A stretch of 11,363 bases of DNA, taken from an uncultured Duncaniella sp. GTDB taxonomy: Bacteria > Bacteroidota > Bacteroidia > Bacteroidales > Muribaculaceae. Positions 6,841-11,363 of the stretch are shown here, piece after piece; within the stretch, counting starts at the first letter, position 1, and the number at the start of each line of letters is the position of its first letter. A model generated the notes under the pieces. The model was not told the origin of the DNA. It did no database searches and was given only the letters and a program-made list of their open reading frames with translations. The stretch covers positions 1-11,363 of the forward strand of contig CAJUGS010000053.1 of the NCBI GenBank assembly GCA_910586305.1, given 5' to 3'. Position numbers and translations under genes: made by a program.

Positions 6841-6848
6841 CAAAGGTA
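6841..6848 (-). promoter_or_regulatory. Candidate -7 promoter element for the GH32-permease-kinase operon
   Basis: On the minus strand the bases read TACCTTTG, an exact TAnnTTTG match. A -33 element is not evident at 19-21 bases, as often at activator-dependent promoters. A competing candidate nearer the gene is weaker: TTTG followed 22 bases later by TAAGACTG. Confidence 0.4.
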
Positions 6849-6954
6849 GTATCAGAAGGATAAATCGACGAGTAAAAAACGTGCAAAGTCTATCAAATAT
6901 GATGTAATGACCGATTTTTTATATCTTTTACACTCTATTTCATAGGATAATAGC

Positions 6955-6962
6955 TATCTTTG
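6955..6962 (+). promoter_or_regulatory. -7 promoter element for the hybrid sensor gene
   Basis: TATCTTTG matches TAnnTTTG exactly and lies 29 bases before the ATG at 6992, which supports that start codon. No good -33 TTTG is seen at standard spacing; the upstream DNA is AT-rich. Confidence 0.55.
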
Positions 6963-6991
6963 CAGAAAGAACATCAATACCATAGAAATAA

Positions 6992-9730
6992 ATGCATCGG
7001 ATAATCCTGTACAGCCTTCTGCTCCTGGCGATGTTCTTATCCACCGCCGGATGTACCGAGCAAAAGGTATATAAAATAGGTGTGTCGCAGTGTAGCCGAG
7101 ATGACTGGCGCACCAAGATGAACGACGAGATAAATCGCGAGATAATGTTTCACGAGGAGGCCGTTGTGGAGATCCGTTCTGCCGATGACGACAATGCCCG
7201 CCAGATCGAGGACATCCGCTATTTCGCCGACAATGGTTTCGATATAGTGATTGTGTCGCCCAACGAGGCGGCTGAGCTGACGCCTGTGATCAGGGAGGTC
7301 TATGAGAGCGGGCTGCCCGTGATAATCTTCGACCGAAATATCATAGGCGATACCTATACCGCCCGTATCGGGGTGGACGATGAGGCTATCGGGCGTTCGG
7401 CCGCACACTATGCGCTCCATCTGCTCGGCGAGGGGCAGGAGGCTATCGAGATATGCGGGCTCACCGGTTCGACACCGGCCAAGGGCCGTCATGATGGATT
7501 TGCCCGGGTGTATGTCGAGGGCGGGGGACGGCTGAGGGCCAGTGTCCCTGCCGACTGGAACAAGGAGGATGCTGTGAGGGTGGCCGATTCTCTGCTCAGA
7601 CTCTATCCGGAGACCGGTCTCATTTATGCCCATAATGACCGAATGGCAATAGGGGCTTCAGAGGTGGCGCGGAAGGCGGGACGCGACGATATAAAGATAA
7701 TAGGTATAGATGCTGCTCCGGAGATAGGAATCAGGGCTGTGGCGGATAGTCTCATAGATGCCACGTTCCTTTACCCGACGGAGGGGCACCGCATCATTCA
7801 GACGGCTCTGGCCATTCTCAAGGGTGAGCCGTTTGAACGCGAGACGGTGCTCCCGGCTTCGTCGGCGGTGGATCTGACCAATGCCGATATACTTCTGCTC
7901 CAGAATGAGACGCTCAAGCAGGAGACGGGGAAGATGAAGCTGCTGAAGGCGAGTATCGACGACTACTGGGCGAAGCATTCGTCGCAGACGTCGCTCTTTT
8001 ATGCCAGCATAGCCATTATTGTGCTGCTTTTCGGTGTGGCGTTTCTTCTGCTCAGGGCCTACTGGCAGCACAGCCGGCATCAGAAGATGCTTATGGCTCA
8101 GAACCGGCTGCTTGAGGAGGAGCGCGACAAGCAGAAGCAGCTCAACAGGCAGCTGAGCGAGGCCACGCAGTCGAAGCTGATGTTTTTTACCAATGTGTCA
8201 CACGATCTCCGGACGCCGCTGACTCTCATATCGGAGCCTGTGGCGCAGCTTGCCGAGGCTGAGAATCTCACTCCGCGCCAGCATACTCTCATTGCTATTG
8301 CCGACAAGAATGTCAGGATTCTGCGCAGGCTCATCAATCAGATACTTGATTTCAGAAAGTATGAGAACGATAAGCTTGATCTGAGGCTTAGCGAGATTGA
8401 TTTCGGCCGGGCTGTGGAGGATTGGATGGAGTCGTTTCACACTGTGGCGCGCACTCGTGACATCAGTCTGTCGCTTGTAGCTCCTGACGGTGGCGGGCCT
8501 GTGACGGTGGCGGTGGATGTGGAGAAGGTGGAGAGGGTGTTTTTCAATATCCTTTCGAATGCGTTCAAGTATACCCCCGACAATGGTTCTATCACTGTGA
8601 GCTATAAGGCTGACGGGGAGACTCTGTCGTTCAGTGTGGCTGATACGGGCGAGGGGATCGGCGAACGTGATCTGGGAAGTATCTTTGACCGTTTCTACCA
8701 GGTGGACCGGATACATCCCAACGGGTCGGGGATAGGGCTGTCGCTTGCGAAGGCTTTTGTGGAGCTTCACGGAGGTACGATAGAGGTGAGGAGTGTGCTT
8801 CACAAGGGTTCGGAGTTTACTGTGACTCTGCCTGTGAGACACGTGGCCGAGACGGTCTCCGAGACTGAGAAGAATATAACGAGCCATGATGTCGAGGCTG
8901 AGCTGAAGCCGATAGAGACGAGTGTGGCTATGGATGGCGATAAGCCTATACTGCTTGTCATTGATGACAATAAGGATATTCTGAAGCTTGTGGGCGAGCT
9001 GCTTGACGGGGATTATAATATAATCACTGCCGGGAATGGCAAGGAGGGTGTGGCAAAGGCTGTCAAGTATGTGCCCGACCTGATTGTGTGTGATGTGATG
9101 ATGCCTGTGATGGATGGCCTGGAGTGCTGTCGCCTCTTGAAGAGCGAGGTGTCTACGTCGCATATCCCTGTGCTGATGCTTACGGCTTGTTCGATGGATG
9201 AGCAGAGGGTGCAGGGCTATGAGAGCGGTGCTGACGGTTATCTGTCGAAGCCGTTCAATCTGGCGGTGCTGAGGGCGAGGTGTGCGGGTCTGATTGAGAA
9301 TCGCAGGCGTATACGTGAGCTGTGGCGGAGTGATTCGCCTGTGGTGGCTGTCCAGGGGGACGGCGATGGAGCGCCTGCAAGGCCGCAGCCGGGCGCGGAT
9401 GTCGACAATGAGTTTTATGGCCGTTTTCTTGGGATTTTTGACAAGGAGATGGGGAATCAGGATCTGAATGTCGACAGGATTGCGTCGATGATGGGACTGG
9501 AGCGTTCGCAGTTTTACCGTAAGATAAAGGCTCTGACTAATTATGCTCCGGTGGAGCTTATGCGCAGGCTGAGACTGAAGCGAGGACGTGTGTTGCTCAC
9601 TACGACCGAGAAGTCGGTCAGCGAGATTGCTTTTGAGATAGGTTTTTCCACGCCGGCTTATTTTACGAAGTGTTACAGGGATGCTTTTGGCGAGACTCCT
9701 ACGGAGACGAGGAGCCGTCTGACTAAGTAG
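6992..9730 (+). CDS. Hybrid two-component sensor/regulator (HTCS) with periplasmic sugar-binding domain, fructan locus regulator
   Basis: This 912-residue inner-membrane protein joins sensor kinase and response regulator in one chain. Order: signal/anchor segment (1-20); a LacI/ribose-binding-protein-like periplasmic domain (about 26-300; IVIVSPNEAAELTPVI, IFDRN, HNDRMAIGASEVA, IIGIDAAPE); one membrane helix (about 335-355); a coiled-coil linker (360-392); HisKA with NVSHDLRTPLTLI (phospho-acceptor His404); HATPase with N-box NILSNAFKYT (519-528), DTGEGIG (551-557) and GSGIGLSLAKAF; receiver domain (about 652-770) with Asp658/659, phospho-acceptor Asp701 in CDVMMPVMDG and Lys753 in SKPF; and an AraC-type DNA-binding domain (about 810-908) ending in the typical IAFEIGFSTPAYFTKCYRDAFG. 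All catalytic residues are present. The domain set and context match BT1754 of B. theta, whose periplasmic domain binds fructose. A lipobox-like TAGC at 18-21 is noted. It likely activates the divergent operon. Confidence 0.95.
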   Translation: MHRIILYSLLLLAMFLSTAGCTEQKVYKIGVSQCSRDDWRTKMNDEINREIMFHEEAVVEIRSADDDNARQIEDIRYFADNGFDIVIVSPNEAAELTPVIREVYESGLPVIIFDRNIIGDTYTARIGVDDEAIGRSAAHYALHLLGEGQEAIEICGLTGSTPAKGRHDGFARVYVEGGGRLRASVPADWNKEDAVRVADSLLRLYPETGLIYAHNDRMAIGASEVARKAGRDDIKIIGIDAAPEIGIRAVADSLIDATFLYPTEGHRIIQTALAILKGEPFERETVLPASSAVDLTNADILLLQNETLKQETGKMKLLKASIDDYWAKHSSQTSLFYASIAIIVLLFGVAFLLLRAYWQHSRHQKMLMAQNRLLEEERDKQKQLNRQLSEATQSKLMFFTNVSHDLRTPLTLISEPVAQLAEAENLTPRQHTLIAIADKNVRILRRLINQILDFRKYENDKLDLRLSEIDFGRAVEDWMESFHTVARTRDISLSLVAPDGGGPVTVAVDVEKVERVFFNILSNAFKYTPDNGSITVSYKADGETLSFSVADTGEGIGERDLGSIFDRFYQVDRIHPNGSGIGLSLAKAFVELHGGTIEVRSVLHKGSEFTVTLPVRHVAETVSETEKNITSHDVEAELKPIETSVAMDGDKPILLVIDDNKDILKLVGELLDGDYNIITAGNGKEGVAKAVKYVPDLIVCDVMMPVMDGLECCRLLKSEVSTSHIPVLMLTACSMDEQRVQGYESGADGYLSKPFNLAVLRARCAGLIENRRRIRELWRSDSPVVAVQGDGDGAPARPQPGADVDNEFYGRFLGIFDKEMGNQDLNVDRIASMMGLERSQFYRKIKALTNYAPVELMRRLRLKRGRVLLTTTEKSVSEIAFEIGFSTPAYFTKCYRDAFGETPTETRSRLTK

Positions 9731-9750
9731 TGCCGGCCGGTGTCGGTATA

Positions 9751-9801
9751 AAATGATACAGCAGGAGGCAGACAAAAAGTCTGCCTCCTGCTGTATCATT
9801 T
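9751..9801. terminator. Long perfect hairpin after the hybrid sensor gene, probable bidirectional terminator
   Basis: Bases 9751-9773 are the exact reverse complement of 9779-9801, giving a 23-pair stem with an AAAAA loop, starting 20 bases after the stop at 9730. The AAATGA/TCATTT ends supply A/T tracts on each side, so the structure can stop transcription from both the regulator gene and the convergent DNA on the right. The T-run beyond the stem is short on plus (TAT), slightly better on minus (TTTTAT). Confidence 0.75.
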
Positions 9802-9827
9802 ATGGTCCTTGGGGGGAGGGAGGTGTG

Positions 9828-9890
9828 CTATTCTTTGCGTCGGATTTTTACGGGGATCACTTCCGGGTCGTCGGCGGGGAAGGTGTCGTA
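9828..9890 (-). pseudogene. C-terminal remnant of an unidentified gene
   Basis: On minus, 20 sense codons then TAG read YDTFPADDPEVIPVKIRRKE, which looks like a genuine protein C-terminus. The base composition matches the GC-rich chromosome to the left. The frame is cut off immediately upstream by the stop codon (9891-9893) of the AT-rich glycosyltransferase gene. I read it as the tail of a gene whose main part was replaced when the AT-rich DNA arrived. It is too short to identify the parent protein. Confidence 0.45.
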
Positions 9891-11059
9891 TTAATATATT
9901 GAATTTATAAAAGCCCAAAATTGTTTGGAAATAACATCTCTGGATAGATTTGAGATAATGTATTTCCTTGCTTTTTCTCCCATCTGTTTACGAAGATTTC
10001 TATCTGTAAGTAATACTTGGAGTTTAGATATCCATTCTTCAGTGCTGTTTAAAATGGATATTTCATCGTTTTCTATTGTCAATCCTTCAGCTCCGATTGA
10101 AGTAGTTGCGACACAACATCCATATGACATTGCTTGGATTATCTTATTCTGAATACCTGCTCCAGTAAGCATAGGAGCAACTACTATTGTTGAGTTTTTG
10201 AAATATGGTTCGATTGATTCGACGAATCCTGTCACTTTTATTCCTTCTTTTTCTGAAAGAATCTGTACTCTATTATCCGGATTAGCCCCAACGATAAAGA
10301 AATTAAGGTCTGGGAATTGACTTTTCAATGATGGGAATATTCTGTTTGCAAAGTATGTAACTGCAACGATATTTGGTTCATAACTCATTTTACCAACAAA
10401 AACAATGTCAGTGTCATTGCTATGTTGTGCAACTGAATCAAGATTAGGAATATCAACCATATTCCCAACAGTGTGTATTATTTTTGACATGATATGATAT
10501 ATTGATTGTCGATATCTGAAATAACGGCACAACTGTCAAACGCATCAAGACATTTTTGCTCGTAAGTTCGACATCTTCGATAGTCAATCTCGTATATTAG
10601 TTTTTTCATACCTTTGGCTTCATGACGTGCCTTGTCATAATTCATAGATATTGCATCAACAAAATCTAAATATTTTATTATGTTCTTCTTTTTTCGGACA
10701 TATTCTGCTGTACGGATATTATTGCAAAATACGCAATCATAGTTTGTAATAATTGAATCCACTAGATGTGCTACTTTCCGGTTATAATAGTAGTTGACTT
10801 GAAGCGGCAGATTATTAATAATAAAACGAAGTGTCTGAATTATTGACTGAATCTTGCTTATTCTGTAGCAAAATACATTCTTTACTCCGTGGAATTCCTT
10901 ATTTTTCATTTTTTCCGAATTATCTTGAAAAAGAAACAGGACGTCCACATCAAATTTATTTGTCAGAAAGTTCAATTGTTGAACAGTTCTAATCTGATCT
11001 CCTCCGATGATGGGATAAAGAGGTCTGGATGAAATGAAAAGCAATTTTTGTCGTGACAT
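9891..11059 (-). pseudogene. Family 4 glycosyltransferase split by a frameshift
   Basis: Two overlapping frames encode the two halves of one GT-B glycosyltransferase. The first (11059-10478, 193 residues) has the N-terminal lobe: KLLFISSRPLYPIIGGDQIR with the glycine loop, ending at AVISDIDNQYI. The second (10532-9891) continues with IIHTVGNMVDIPN, VFVGKMSYEPN, FPDLNFFIVGANP, VTGFVESIEPYF and the sugar-nucleotide-binding region APMLTGAGIQNKIIQAMSYG with IGAEGL. One added A in the A5 run (plus-strand T5, 10481-10485) would join them into a ~389-residue enzyme of normal length. Such enzymes add sugars to surface polysaccharide or glycan precursors at the cytoplasmic face. The AT-rich composition contrasts with DNA left of 9890 and suggests an exchanged polysaccharide cluster. 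True inactivation, slippage or a sequence error cannot be told apart here. Confidence 0.8.
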
Positions 11060-11088
11060 GACGTATGTTTTGTGTTATAGTTTGAATA

Positions 11089-11346
11089 TTATGATGTTAA
11101 CCCACATGAGTATGCTATGATCCTATAGAACGCATTATTCGTATATCGATACTTCAATATGAACTTTGCTATGAAGATTGGAACAAAAAGCCCAGAAAAG
11201 AACATTAAACAATAGCAGATCCACATATTTAAGTTGAGATATTGAAAAAACACAATTCGACAAAAAACCATAGGGAACCACTGAAGAAGATATATGCAAA
11301 AAGTATAATTTCTTAGAAACTGTTTAAAATTAGAATTGAAAAAATG
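11089..11346 (-). pseudogene. C-terminal part of a membrane protein, probable acyltransferase-3 type, frame broken or partial
   Basis: The frame is open from 11346 to the stop at 11089 (85 codons), with an in-frame TAA just upstream at 11349-11347, next to an A6 run (11339-11344). The region NFKQFLRNYTFCIYLLQWF followed by two strongly hydrophobic segments (MVFCRIVFF; MWICYCLMFFSGLFVPIFIAKFIL) and a short basic tail resembles the end of polysaccharide O-acyltransferases, where a similar FxxYLLHxxP segment opens the last helices; here the His is Gln. An ATG at 11271 could give a 60-residue product but would cut off the best-matching part. It ends 29 bases before the glycosyltransferase start, so the two were probably cotranscribed. 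O-antigen polymerase or flippase C-termini are alternatives. Confidence 0.45.
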
Positions 11347-11363
11347 TTATAGGGCATAACAAA

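Larger units (their letters stand above)
6630..6991. promoter_or_regulatory. Divergent regulatory region between the GH32 operon and the hybrid sensor gene
   Basis: These 362 bases separate two divergent start codons and contain no convincing gene. They hold a minus-strand -7 element (6848-6841), a GC-rich hairpin (6806-6836) and a plus-strand -7 element (6955-6962). The DNA on both sides of the hairpin is AT-rich. The DNA-binding site of the regulator at 6992-9730 should lie here by analogy with other hybrid two-component loci, but I could not identify a clear repeated operator. Confidence 0.6.

Noticed and set aside
6716..6907. 63-codon ORF in the divergent regulatory region
   Set aside because: It spans the leader hairpin and has no promoter or recognisable family; the hydrophobic start probably reflects AT-rich DNA.
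8198..9799. 533-codon minus-strand ORF antisense to the hybrid sensor gene
   Set aside because: It mirrors a strongly supported coding sequence, has Arg/His/Leu-rich antisense composition, and its start lies inside the 23-bp hairpin.
9891..11363. CRISPR array or insertion sequence explaining the AT-rich block
   Set aside because: No regularly spaced repeats, transposase motifs or terminal inverted repeats are visible; the content is glycan-synthesis genes.

Overview
The window looks like a chromosomal segment of a gut Bacteroidota, most likely Bacteroidales and possibly Muribaculaceae. The evidence is the hybrid two-component regulator beside a fructan/sucrose gene set, several copies of the Bacteroidota -7 promoter element (TAnnTTTG), and start codons without Shine-Dalgarno sequences. 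The family-level placement is inference from style and gene content, not from a marker gene.

Left part (1-2600): a complete tRNA-Leu(CAA) with its own terminator is followed by a stand-alone macro-domain protein (286-738, +), a small secreted outer-membrane beta-barrel protein (979-1542, +), and a second protein of a macro-like family (1656-2099, -). A divergent gene of unknown function starts at 2275 (+). Its 5' end is well supported, but its frame runs on antisense into the next gene.

Centre (2598-9730): a compact fructan/sucrose utilisation locus. A minus-strand operon encodes a secreted GH32 beta-fructosidase, an MFS sugar permease of the FucP-like type and a PfkB-family fructokinase, and ends in a terminator-like hairpin. 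Divergent from it, across a 362-base regulatory region, is a 912-residue hybrid two-component sensor with a periplasmic sugar-binding-protein-like domain. The expected logic is that GH32 releases fructose in the periplasm, the permease imports it, the kinase phosphorylates it, and the regulator senses it and drives the operon. No SusC/SusD pair or surface lipoprotein glycanase is present.

Right part (9731-11363): after a 23-bp perfect hairpin, a 20-codon C-terminal gene remnant abuts an abrupt change to AT-rich DNA at about 9890/9891. The AT-rich DNA holds a family 4 glycosyltransferase split by a frameshift at an A/T homopolymer. Upstream of it is the C-terminal part of a membrane protein resembling acyltransferase-3 proteins, with an in-frame stop next to another homopolymer. 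This looks like the end of a surface-polysaccharide gene cluster acquired or exchanged by recombination. Three probable single-base frame problems, all next to homopolymers, could be real decay or assembly errors.

I found no clear new multi-gene system. The best candidates for a second look are the paired macro-fold genes, the SusCD-less fructan locus with its hairpin leader, and the sharp junction at 9890.
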